The notes under the pieces were generated by a model that saw nothing but the letters and a program-made list of their open reading frames with translations, searched no databases and had not been told where the DNA came from. A DNA stretch of 64,000 nt, from assembly GCA_016786485.1 (NCBI GenBank), contig JAEUWD010000024.1, positions 1 through 64,000 of the forward strand, read 5' to 3'. The DNA is from Bacteriovoracaceae bacterium (GTDB lineage: Bacteria > Bdellovibrionota > Bacteriovoracia > Bacteriovoracales > Bacteriovoracaceae). Position numbers and translations under genes: made by a program. Within the stretch, counting starts at the first letter, position 1, and each line of letters starts with the position of its first letter. Of the stretch, positions 55,342-62,526 are shown piece after piece.

Positions 55342-56838
55342 ATGAAGTTTTTCGTGCTCATATTGCTCATGCTTCCGCTTCATTTATACGCTCAACATGG
55401 CGGCCATGGACATGGTCATCACCATCACACGGATGAATTGGCCGAACAGTATGCGGAGCTTATTCTTCTCATTAAAACACAAAAACCTAGTTATCCTTTA
55501 ATTGCACCGACAGATTTAAAACTCAACCCGATTAAGCTCGGAAATGAAGTGCTTTACGAACTTCCTTCGACTCAATATCTCAAGCAATCACTTGGGATTT
55601 TGAAAGAGATGGTGGTGCATGAGTGTGGGCACACTCATGGATGCCACGTGGGTGCGGCTAAAGAATCGATGAATAAATTTACTTACTGGATGCTGGCCCC
55701 TGCTCGTACCGTGATTTGGAGTTTGAAACTTGCCCACTCACTCGTTATGGGTCTGTGGCATGGTGTGGAGATGTTTGCGCGAGAAACTTGGATCTCATTG
55801 TTTCAATATGAATGGTATTATGCTTTAGTTGGTGGTGCTACTAGTGGCGCGATCGAAGTGGCAGAGCATGCGACACCGCTTGGTAAATTTTTTAATAAAT
55901 TCCCTATTTGTAATTATCTGCAGGCGGCGGTTTGGACTCAGCTGAAGCGTTTAAAAACATCAGTGGAAATTTTCACCCGTAAGTTGCCTAACGGTGATGA
56001 AGTAAACAATAAATTTCTGGCACGCTGGGAAACTTTTTTTAGCAATTGGTATTATCGCAGCCTTTATTTTTCTCATTTACGTAAGGCGCATCAATTGGCC
56101 TACGAAGAAAATCTACCAGAAAATAAAGTTGAACTTATTGAGAAAATCAAACACAAAATTTATGATGATGAAGAACACACGAATCGTTTTATTAAACAGG
56201 TTGAATCAGTTGTCACTAAAGTTCAGCGCACGATTAAAAGTTTTGATGTTGAATATTATGGCTATAAAAAGTTTTCACTTTGGGATGCATCTGAGTCTGC
56301 CATGCTCGAATTCCCCCAAGATCTTTTTGATCAAGAAATTGATTTTTTAATCAACGTTTCTAATAAAGCTGAGCGTGCTTTATTGGTTCAACAACATGTG
56401 GATGGGCTACAATTATTTTCAAAACTGCTTAAAGATATTTTGATTGGGTATAATGAAGAAGGCATTTTGAAAGGTGTACACTATCATTTATGGCTAAAGC
56501 GTTATGGCAAGATGGCGAAGATGCTAGATGATTACACTATCAATTTAAAATTGCTCAGCTTACCAGAAGCACAAACACTTTTAGCAACCGACTCTTCTTT
56601 AGTCAAAAATCAATTGCATCAAGTTTTTGAACAAATGACGAAGTTTGCTCCGCAGCTAGATGAAGCTCACTTGGCCCGTCAGTCGCAGTGGATTCATTAC
56701 AAAGTAAATCAGTGGCCCGTCTATGGGAACTGTCAGCGTTTTTTTGAAAAGAATATTCATCCGAGTATCGAAAGCAGCAAGGTCATTCTCGATAAAATTT
56801 GGCACTCAACTCTGCATGCGGTTGGATATAAACACTAA
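55342..56838 (+). CDS. Exported His-rich-N-terminus protein, unknown
   Basis: The ATG at 55342 (AGGAA 7 nt upstream) gives a signal peptide (FFVLILLMLPLHLYAQ) directly followed by HGGHGHGHHHH, a probable metal-binding tail. The 498-residue protein continues with KEMVVHECGHTHGCHVG (His/Cys cluster, HECGH resembles but is not shown to be a HExxH zinc site), a possible hydrophobic region near residues 120-180, and a helical C-terminus. No family recognised. A HMA/MauE gene is convergent downstream. Confidence 0.72.
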   Translation: MKFFVLILLMLPLHLYAQHGGHGHGHHHHTDELAEQYAELILLIKTQKPSYPLIAPTDLKLNPIKLGNEVLYELPSTQYLKQSLGILKEMVVHECGHTHGCHVGAAKESMNKFTYWMLAPARTVIWSLKLAHSLVMGLWHGVEMFARETWISLFQYEWYYALVGGATSGAIEVAEHATPLGKFFNKFPICNYLQAAVWTQLKRLKTSVEIFTRKLPNGDEVNNKFLARWETFFSNWYYRSLYFSHLRKAHQLAYEENLPENKVELIEKIKHKIYDDEEHTNRFIKQVESVVTKVQRTIKSFDVEYYGYKKFSLWDASESAMLEFPQDLFDQEIDFLINVSNKAERALLVQQHVDGLQLFSKLLKDILIGYNEEGILKGVHYHLWLKRYGKMAKMLDDYTINLKLLSLPEAQTLLATDSSLVKNQLHQVFEQMTKFAPQLDEAHLARQSQWIHYKVNQWPVYGNCQRFFEKNIHPSIESSKVILDKIWHSTLHAVGYKH

Positions 56839-56858
56839 AGACCTTGTCAAACTTGGCT

Positions 56859-57545
56859 TTAAGCAAAGAACATAATGGCCGCCATAACCACCATTAATAG
56901 ATCTTCAAAAAAAGTAATATAAGTCATCGGTAAATTAAAAATCGTTCCAAGACAAGCACACTGAATTTTTGATTTCTTTACCACCGCTTGGATCACACCA
57001 ATACTACTGAAGAGCATCAAGACAAATGTCGCAAGGGAGGTTAGCTCTAAATCAAAGCGTGCGAAGTAAGCGATACCGAGTAGTAATTCTAAAAACGGAT
57101 AAACGTATCCATAGGCACGTACTCTTTTTGCTAAAACATCGTAGGTGCTATATGCCTCTGCAAAGCCTTTCAGATTAAGGAATTTGAAAAATGAAAAGAC
57201 GATAAAAAAACCACCCATAAAATCCAGCATGAGACCGTGTAAAGAAAAAACGCTTCTCACCAATTGTTTTAAAAGTGCGAAACCCGTAATATAGGCGAAA
57301 ATTAAAATGAGTGGATAATAAGTTTTAAAAAAGTTTGGGGTCGCACCTAGCACGTGATACCCAGCTTTTTCCACTAACTTTGTAATCGTAACTTCATTGA
57401 CATCACCTTGGACAGTCAGCGTTTTATCTGGCGATTTCAAATCTACGTCCCATGTGGAAATACCACTTTCATGCTGAAAAACATTTCTTAATTTTTCGAC
57501 ACATTTGCCACAAGCTAAATCAGTTTTAAGTTTTAATGTTGTCAT
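56859..57545 (-). CDS. HMA-domain protein fused to MauE/DoxX-like membrane domain
   Basis: A 228-residue protein. The N-terminal 65 residues form a heavy-metal-associated domain with a CxxC copper site (ACGKC, Cys12-Cys15). A four-helix membrane domain of MauE/DoxX type follows, with paired Cys in KIQCACLGTIFNLPM. Known HMA-MauE fusions are thought to handle copper or disulfides in the membrane. Convergent with the His-rich exported gene, which may share a metal role. Confidence 0.82.
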   Translation of the reverse strand: MTTLKLKTDLACGKCVEKLRNVFQHESGISTWDVDLKSPDKTLTVQGDVNEVTITKLVEKAGYHVLGATPNFFKTYYPLILIFAYITGFALLKQLVRSVFSLHGLMLDFMGGFFIVFSFFKFLNLKGFAEAYSTYDVLAKRVRAYGYVYPFLELLLGIAYFARFDLELTSLATFVLMLFSSIGVIQAVVKKSKIQCACLGTIFNLPMTYITFFEDLLMVVMAAIMFFA

Positions 57546-57847
57546 AAGTTCACCTTTTCTAATCCTATTCTACATTATTCTGGATAAAAAGTGGAAATGC
57601 TCCGCACACTAATGATATAACAGGCTTATGCCCGAATTACCCGATGAGTATTCGGGCATCAACAAACAATCAGCATTTCAAGCGTTTACGACCGAAAATT
57701 AGTCTCAAGCAGATTTCGTCATTTCACCATATTTAATTTGTTTTCACTTTGTTTCATCATTTGAAAAATAAAGTCGGAAAATAAACAATATAACTTTTAG
57801 CAAAAGTATACATTCTAAAGAAAAAAATCTTCCTCTTTTTATTTATG
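57546..57847. other. Intergenic region with perfect hairpin 57628-57659
   Basis: A 302-nt gap between the HMA/MauE and DUF6973-like genes. It holds a hairpin with ten-base arms (ATGCCCGAAT 57628-57637; ATTCGGGCAT 57650-57659) and a 12-nt loop, without a T run. The left arm and loop carry the ATGCCCGAATTACCCGA motif seen again at 59651 and 62297. No gene visible. Confidence 0.6.
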
Positions 57848-58498
57848 TTATCCGAGATTATTAAAACTAAATTTGTCCCTTGTAGAATATGGAAATTCTC
57901 CTGAACTGTGCTTTTTTACAGCATATCCAGGATAAAGCCCCGCTCGAATAGCTTCGATGAATTGTTCCTTGGTCATCATTCGTTTATTCCGAATATCAAA
58001 AAATTCTATATTGGCCCCAGTTCTGTTTTCCCTAATTTTAATAACGAATGACTTGGGTAAACGCTTAATACTCTTAGAGCCTTTATATTTTCTTGAATCA
58101 CTTGGGGTGATAATCAGTTCTCCGTCCTTAAGTGCCTTAAGAAGAGCAAAAAATAATTCTTCGCCTCGCTTGAATTTTTTGCCATAATCTCGTCCAACTG
58201 AATTATTCCACAAATCCATATTGAGAGATGCTAGTTCATTGCTCCTCGGATCAAATTCGTTTAAACGACCAAGTAATTCTGCTGTTTCATAACTAAACTC
58301 AATCACATAGACAGCACTAACATAAGAGTGTCTCAAAGAATCAATATCATTGTCGTTGAAACTCGGATCACTACTTTTTATTGAACCATCTGAATTCCGT
58401 GGCATTTTTTTGTAATGCTTGTCGATTAACTGATAAAGTTCATCGCGGGCTTCTGCCTTTAAGTCCCAAATTTTAATTCCTATTTTTTCGGGAATCAT
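57848..58498 (-). CDS. DUF6973-like protein, copy 1 (putative effector)
   Basis: A 216-residue soluble protein, paralogous along its length to the gene at 59849. Core: DNDIDSLRHSYVSAVYVIEF (residues 49-68; Arg56, His57), ELLGRLNE (74-81), then MDLWNNSVGR (94-103). The RH...E...N.E...MDL.NN.VGR pattern is that of DUF6973-like domains, some of which occur in toxins; I name it from this pattern only. The last 20 residues (KHSSGEFPYSTRDKFSFNNL) are identical in both copies. ATGA overlap with the membrane protein gene upstream makes it the last gene of a five-gene operon. Confidence 0.6.
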   Translation of the reverse strand: MIPEKIGIKIWDLKAEARDELYQLIDKHYKKMPRNSDGSIKSSDPSFNDNDIDSLRHSYVSAVYVIEFSYETAELLGRLNEFDPRSNELASLNMDLWNNSVGRDYGKKFKRGEELFFALLKALKDGELIITPSDSRKYKGSKSIKRLPKSFVIKIRENRTGANIEFFDIRNKRMMTKEQFIEAIRAGLYPGYAVKKHSSGEFPYSTRDKFSFNNLG

Positions 58499-58881
58499 TG
58501 CTTATTCCTAATTACAAATATACTCGTGACCAAAGAAAACAACACAGAACTATATGCTAGATATTTTCGTAAGAAGTACCATTGTGCTTCATCTAAAAAC
58601 TCAAAAGGATTGTGAGAAAACGACACAAACATGAAAAAATTAAAAAAAGCTGCTATAAAAAGGAGAATGATAATCGTCTTTTTAAACTTTCTCTTAGAAT
58701 TTACTAAAGAAAGATAAAAGCCCATATTACAAAGAATAGATACAACAATCATTAACAAAGCTATTTCGAATTTTACTGGATATGGAGTACCTGATTCATC
58801 GTGAAACATGATCCAAAGTATATAAAATAAAATCATGACTCCACAAAATAATTTTATGAAGGATTCTATCGCTTTTATCAT
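58495..58881 (-). CDS. Small membrane protein in DUF6973 operon
   Basis: A 128-residue protein with four hydrophobic helices (about residues 8-26, 38-60, 68-88, 105-123) and short polar loops. No family recognised. ATGA-coupled to the DUF6973-like gene, and begins one base after the stop of the 55-residue basic protein gene. An immunity, anchoring or channel-like role for the DUF6973 partner is a guess from position. Confidence 0.7.
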   Translation of the reverse strand: MIKAIESFIKLFCGVMILFYILWIMFHDESGTPYPVKFEIALLMIVVSILCNMGFYLSLVNSKRKFKKTIIILLFIAAFFNFFMFVSFSHNPFEFLDEAQWYFLRKYLAYSSVLFSLVTSIFVIRNKQ

Positions 58882-58882
58882 T

Positions 58883-59050
58883 CTATGTTTTCTTAAGTGT
58901 TAGTTCAATCAAAGCTATTTCATTTTTAATAATATCTTTATTTCTTCTTCGTCTCAGACGTTTAACTACAGTTTTGGCTTCATGTCGAGTGCCCCAGTAT
59001 CCTCCACCATTTTTTGCACCGGTATGTTCCGTTTTTAACTTTTTACTCAT
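58883..59050 (-). CDS. 55-residue basic protein (GAKNGGGYWG family), copy 1
   Basis: Too short for ordinary gene calling. Begins SKKLKTEHTGAKNGGGYWG and continues TRHEAKTVVKRLRRRRNK, then an acidic-hydrophobic tail. Extremely basic in the middle (RLRRRR), so nucleic-acid binding is likely. It starts 3 nt after the RHH gene stop behind AAGGG and is followed immediately by the membrane gene. A homologue lies at 61288-61443 and differs mostly at third codon positions, showing selection on the protein. I recall similar small proteins in other genomes but no function. Confidence 0.75.
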   Translation of the reverse strand: MSKKLKTEHTGAKNGGGYWGTRHEAKTVVKRLRRRRNKDIIKNEIALIELTLKKT

Positions 59051-59053
59051 TAT

Positions 59054-59329
59054 TTAACTACCCTTTTTTTCATCAATAAAAACTTTCCTTAAAACATCAT
59101 TAATTAAAGATGAGTAAGAGACCTCGTACTCGTCTGCGGCAGCTCTCACTGCCTCTAGAACATCCGAATCAAAATTCGCAGTGATTTTCTCTTTCGTCAC
59201 CTTGGTTAAACATGGCAAACTAGACAAATCAACACTGACATTACCAAAAAAACTTTCAGCTAGATTATCTACTTTTCTTAGTGCGCTTTTTAAGCTTGGT
59301 TTTTTCATTCTGTTTTTTTTCTGTACCAT
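59054..59329 (-). CDS. RHH-type antitoxin-like protein
   Basis: The ATG at 59329 has GGGAGG 6 nt upstream; the 91-residue product starts MVQKKNRMKKPSL. The C-terminal half (ITANFDSDVLEAVRAAADEYEVSYSSLINDVLRKVF) is a ribbon-helix-helix of BrnA/CopG type. Its first 65 nt lie inside the 3' end of the DUF4160 gene in another frame. This is a compact toxin-antitoxin-like arrangement in which it would repress the operon. Confidence 0.75.
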   Translation of the reverse strand: MVQKKNRMKKPSLKSALRKVDNLAESFFGNVSVDLSSLPCLTKVTKEKITANFDSDVLEAVRAAADEYEVSYSSLINDVLRKVFIDEKKGS

Positions 59330-59573
59330 GGAGAACCTCCCAACACTTCCAGAGAAATTCATAGTTCTCATGGATATAATTAATAATGCCTTTAACTGTT
59401 CTCTTATCAAAATTTGTGGAGCCAATTACTCCTAGTGTTACAAGCGAAATTTTCACCTCGGCTTTCTCACCTTTTGCAATAACATGAACATGAGGTGGGC
59501 CATGTTCTTTTGGTGGTGCAAAAACCTTAATCTTCCACTTTTCGTTTTCAATAACTGTTCCCACTTTCATCAA
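59265..59573 (-). CDS. DUF4160 protein, toxin-like partner
   Basis: A 102-residue protein (the start could be the second ATG). Segments KIKVFAPPKEHGPPHVHVIAKGEKAEVKI and IINYIHENYEFLWKCWEVLHG are DUF4160 hallmarks (GPPHVHV). The Lys/Arg-rich tail from residue 84 is overlapped by the RHH gene. DUF4160 proteins are commonly encoded next to DUF2442 or RHH proteins in predicted toxin-antitoxin pairs. It leads the five-gene operon. Confidence 0.82.
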   Translation of the reverse strand: MMKVGTVIENEKWKIKVFAPPKEHGPPHVHVIAKGEKAEVKISLVTLGVIGSTNFDKRTVKGIINYIHENYEFLWKCWEVLHGTEKKQNEKTKLKKRTKKSR

Positions 59574-59650
59574 GATATGATACCATACTTTTATATGTAT
59601 ATAAAGCCATCAATATTATTCTATAAATACATTTAAAATCAATAGGTTAT

Positions 59651-59814
59651 ATGCCAGAGTTACCCGAGCTGTAGTTGCTGACTAATTGAAAATCATTAAA
59701 AACAAAAACTTACGAATGAAATGAGGGCTTTATGCGTTTTTTCTTTTTCACTCTACTTCATATGAATTCAGAAAAATTCATCTTTCCGCTGGCATGGCTG
59801 GCATGGCTGGCATG
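59651..59814. repeat. Intergenic repeat element, copy A
   Basis: Starts ATGCCAGAGTTACCCGAGC, has a middle stretch (about 59681-59723) nearly identical to the matching part of copy B at 62297-62451, and ends in three tandem GCTGGCATG units (59788-59814). It lies just past the 3' end of the DUF6973-like copy 2 gene. The first codons would read MPELPEL then stop. Confidence 0.8.
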
Positions 59815-59848
59815 AGAGTAGCTGAAAATTTGACTTAAGCAAAATTAA

Positions 59849-60499
59849 CTAACCAAGATTATTAAAGCTAAACTTATCTCTTGTCGAATATGGAAACTCA
59901 CCAGAACTATGCTTTTTGATAGCATAGCCAGGATATTTACCCTGTCTGATAGCCGCGATGAAATCAATCTTAGTCATAACAATTTTTTTTCGAACATCCA
60001 AAAACTCAGTATTAGCTCCAGTCTTATTCTCCTTAATCTTAATGACAAAAAACTTAGGCATTCGTTTGATTTTTTTGTCACCTTTATACTTTCTATCATC
60101 TTTCAAATCGATAATAAGCTGATTGTCTTTCAAGGCCTTCATCAGACTTAAATAAAGCTCATCCCAAGTTTTCGATTTCTTTCCGAATGTTCTGCCAACA
60201 GCATTATTCCACAAATCCATATTTTCGCTCACAGCTGAGGTTGAGCTTGAGTCAAATGATGTTAATTCATTCAGACGACCCATTAGTTCAGCCGTTTCTT
60301 CACTATATTCCATCGTATATACACCGCTAATATAGGCATGCCTCAAAGCATCTACATCATTATCCTCCAATCCAAGCCCGTACGGATCAATACTCCTATC
60401 AGACTTCTTAGGCATCGGACGCAAATCCTTGTCTAACCTATTATAAAGGTCAATCAAAGCTTCATCTTTTAAATGGTAAATCTTGAGAATGTTTCCCAT
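59849..60499 (-). CDS. DUF6973-like protein, copy 2
   Basis: A 216-residue paralogue of 57848-58498 with the same core: DNDVDALRHAYISGVYTMEY (residues 46-65; Arg53, His54), ELMGRLNEL, MDLWNNAVGR (94-103) and an identical C-terminal stretch. No membrane partner, RHH or DUF4160 gene is attached; the upstream neighbour is divergent. It may therefore act alone or depend on the partners of copy 1. Repeat element A follows its stop. Confidence 0.6.
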   Translation of the reverse strand: MGNILKIYHLKDEALIDLYNRLDKDLRPMPKKSDRSIDPYGLGLEDNDVDALRHAYISGVYTMEYSEETAELMGRLNELTSFDSSSTSAVSENMDLWNNAVGRTFGKKSKTWDELYLSLMKALKDNQLIIDLKDDRKYKGDKKIKRMPKFFVIKIKENKTGANTEFLDVRKKIVMTKIDFIAAIRQGKYPGYAIKKHSSGEFPYSTRDKFSFNNLG

Positions 60500-60513
60500 A
60501 ATAAAAGAATATC

Positions 60514-61287
60514 ATGAAAAAACCAAAAATAATCTTTTTGCTCATTCCTGTTTTGATTTTAGTTTATTCAATTTGTTTTGAACCTTATCAGCTAGAAATT
60601 TCTTTTCATGAGCTAGAAATTGGTACAAAAGGTAAAAATATAATCGCAGCTCATATAACCGATCTCCATACCAGTAGCGTAGGAACTTTAGAGCTTAAGT
60701 TGATTGATTCCATTCTCACAACAAAGCCTGATATTATTTTTATAACAGGAGATATCGCTACGCCCGGCGGAACAGTTGAGGGTTACATGCATGTGCTTTC
60801 ACAATTTCATGCTCCTCTCGGAGTTTATTTTGTCCAGGGAAACTGGGAGTATTGGGAACCGATAAAAGAATTGAGTGATATTTTAAAAAAAACAAATATT
60901 GTCGACCTGACAAATAAGATCGTTCATATCAAAGATGACCTTTGGCTGGCAGGTCTTGATGATGAGCTCGCCGGTTCACCTGAGCTTGATATTTATGAGA
61001 GTATTCCTAAGAATGCTAAAATTATCTCAATATTTCATTCACCTACATTATTCAATTCTATCAATAATAAAACAGACTTGGCCTTCGCAGGTCACTCTCA
61101 TGGCGGACAAATTCGCTTTCCTTTCATTGGCCCTTTGTGGACGCCAGAGGGAACTGGAAGTTATGATTCCGGTTGGTTTCAAGAAGAACGAGCGAGAATG
61201 TATGTGAGCAGAGGATTAGGAAACTCAATACTACCCATTCGGTTTAACTGCAAACCTGAAATCGCATTTATCAAAATAAATTATTAG
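60514..61287 (+). CDS. YkuE/YaeI-like metallophosphoesterase
   Basis: A 257-residue protein with an N-terminal membrane anchor (IIFLLIPVLILVYSIC) and calcineurin-like motifs: AAHITDLHTSS (D.H), FITGDIATP (GD), GNWEYW where GNH(D/E) is usual, and FAGHSHGGQIRFP (GHxH). The Trp replaces the His of GNH, so catalysis may be altered. Related YkuE/YaeI proteins act on lipids or phosphoesters at the membrane. Divergent from DUF6973 copy 2 (15 nt) and convergent with the basic-protein homologue. Confidence 0.88.
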   Translation: MKKPKIIFLLIPVLILVYSICFEPYQLEISFHELEIGTKGKNIIAAHITDLHTSSVGTLELKLIDSILTTKPDIIFITGDIATPGGTVEGYMHVLSQFHAPLGVYFVQGNWEYWEPIKELSDILKKTNIVDLTNKIVHIKDDLWLAGLDDELAGSPELDIYESIPKNAKIISIFHSPTLFNSINNKTDLAFAGHSHGGQIRFPFIGPLWTPEGTGSYDSGWFQEERARMYVSRGLGNSILPIRFNCKPEIAFIKINY

Positions 61288-61443
61288 CTATTTAATTATC
61301 GAACTATCTTTTTCATTTTTGGCCATGGCCTTATTTCTTCTGCGTCTCAAGCGCTTAATCAAGGTTTTTGCCTCATGTCGTGTTCCCCTGTGTCCACCAC
61401 CATTTTTTGCACCTGCATGCTCTGTTTTTAATTTTTTAGTAAT
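61288..61443 (-). CDS. Basic small protein, copy 2, ATT in place of ATG
   Basis: The 51-codon frame encodes TKKLKTEHAGAKNGGGHRG then TRHEAKTLIKRLRRRRNK, matching the 59050-58883 gene. The aligned first codon is ATT, not ATG; an upstream in-frame stop lies three codons before and no other good start is present. Substitutions relative to copy 1 are mostly synonymous, so it was under selection until recently. Either ATT is used as a rare start or the gene has just been inactivated. Confidence 0.55.
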   Translation of the reverse strand: MTKKLKTEHAGAKNGGGHRGTRHEAKTLIKRLRRRRNKAMAKNEKDSSIIK

Positions 61444-61505
61444 AAATTAACAATCGTTTTTTTCTGAAAGTAAGATATAGCTTATTCAGGGCCAATGAAT
61501 TTTTA

Positions 61506-61808
61506 TTAACTTACTTTTAATTTTAATTCAGGTTCTAACTTCAAATAAAGACCAATTAAGCGATCAGTAGAAAACTCATCAATTCTATGATGAAGAATTT
61601 TGCTTACCTTGGCCTCATCCACTTCTAATGTCTGAGCTAACTCTCTTTGATTAATTTTGTGCAATTTTTTATATGTAATAAATTTTTGGCATAAATCCCA
61701 ACGGAATTTTTCTAGAGCAGTTGCATTTGCTTTTAATGCCAAAGTCCCATCAACCTTTTCTAATTTTTTGAGGGCTTGCTCTATGTCTTTCTTATTTGGA
61801 AATCCCAT
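61506..61808 (-). CDS. HigA-like XRE antitoxin candidate
   Basis: A 100-residue protein with a C-terminal helix-turn-helix (INQRELAQTLEVDEAKVSKILHHR, about residues 52-75) of HigA/HTH_37 type. AGGAG for its start lies inside the end of the toxin-like gene 3 nt upstream. With the toxin it forms a bicistronic module with the toxin first, as in HigBA. It would bind the palindrome at 62118-62139. Confidence 0.78.
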   Translation of the reverse strand: MGFPNKKDIEQALKKLEKVDGTLALKANATALEKFRWDLCQKFITYKKLHKINQRELAQTLEVDEAKVSKILHHRIDEFSTDRLIGLYLKLEPELKLKVS

Positions 61809-61810
61809 AA

Positions 61811-62101
61811 CTAACTCCTATATGCGTTAATAACGCCAATATAAATTTCATTTTCTTCTAAAAGCCAAATCAGCTTATAAAACTTTTCATCTAATTCTAT
61901 TTTGTCCGTTACAAAATAGAAATAAGGTGGCTTTTCATCGTCCGGCTCAAAACTTTTTCCATCTAGTGATTTAACCAGAGACAAAATAATCTCGTCATTC
62001 ACACTTTCAGCATGCTTTTCCTCATAGTGAGGATCAATGATGGCCTTAGTAATTAGGATGCCATTGATTTTTACGCGTACACTATATTCGCGACGATTCA
62101 T
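61811..62101 (-). CDS. Toxin-like protein of HigBA-type module
   Basis: A 96-residue protein. No firm family name: the C-terminus KIELDEKFYKLIWLLEENEIYIGVINAYRS resembles the core strands of RelE/HigB- or DUF4258-like toxins. The N-terminal half has KINGILITKAIIDPHYEEKHAES. Placement directly before a HigA-like gene and an upstream perfect palindrome support a toxin role. Confidence 0.6.
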   Translation of the reverse strand: MNRREYSVRVKINGILITKAIIDPHYEEKHAESVNDEIILSLVKSLDGKSFEPDDEKPPYFYFVTDKIELDEKFYKLIWLLEENEIYIGVINAYRS

Positions 62102-62117
62102 CCTACTAGAATATCAC

Positions 62118-62139
62118 AACTTGCCAATTATGGCAAGTT
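62118..62139. promoter_or_regulatory. Perfect operator palindrome of the toxin-antitoxin operon
   Basis: Nine-base arms AACTTGCCA (62118-62126) and TGGCAAGTT (62131-62139) around ATTA, 17 nt upstream of the toxin-like ATG. Position and symmetry fit autoregulation by the HigA-like protein. Confidence 0.7.
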
Positions 62140-62296
62140 TAGCATCTTGACTGGCCTAGCGCTGGCATCTGCTGGTATGACTGGCGCAGCATAATAGAAA
62201 ACTTCCATGATTCTAAGATGTTGAGACCTAGATGCCCGAACCGAAGTAAGTCTAGAATTGATAGACTTTTCATCAATAAAATCATATAGATACAGC

Positions 62297-62451
62297 ATGC
62301 CCGAATTACCCGAGCTGTAATTGCCGACTAATTGAAAATCATTAAAAACAAAAACTTACGAATGAAATCAGGGCCTTCTGCGTTTTTTCTTTTTCACTAT
62401 ACTTCATATTAATTCACAGAAATTCATCACCCCGCTGGCATGGCTGGCATT
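62297..62451. repeat. Intergenic repeat element, copy B
   Basis: Begins ATGCCCGAATTACCCGAGC, shares a long near-identical stretch with copy A and ends with two GCTGGCATG units (62434-62450, the second incomplete). It fills most of the 425-nt gap between the TA operon and the next minus-strand gene. Another ATGCCCGAA occurs at 62232-62240. I see no gene in the gap. Confidence 0.8.
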
Positions 62452-62526
62452 TTAAAGTAAGCAATTTACCATAAATTGTTCGTTATCAATTTTGAGTTGA
62501 CAGATATTTGCTTTTTCTAACAAGAT

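Noticed and set aside
59651-59671. MPELPEL reading as start of a mutM/fpg gene
   Set aside because: A stop follows after seven codons in both long repeats; only the motif, not a gene, is present.
59788-59814. GCTGGCATG tandem units as a CRISPR or VNTR array
   Set aside because: Only two or three 9-bp units without spacers.
62118-62200. Integron attC site near the TA operon
   Set aside because: No RYYYAAC/GTTRRRY core pair recognised; the palindrome is better explained as a TA operator.
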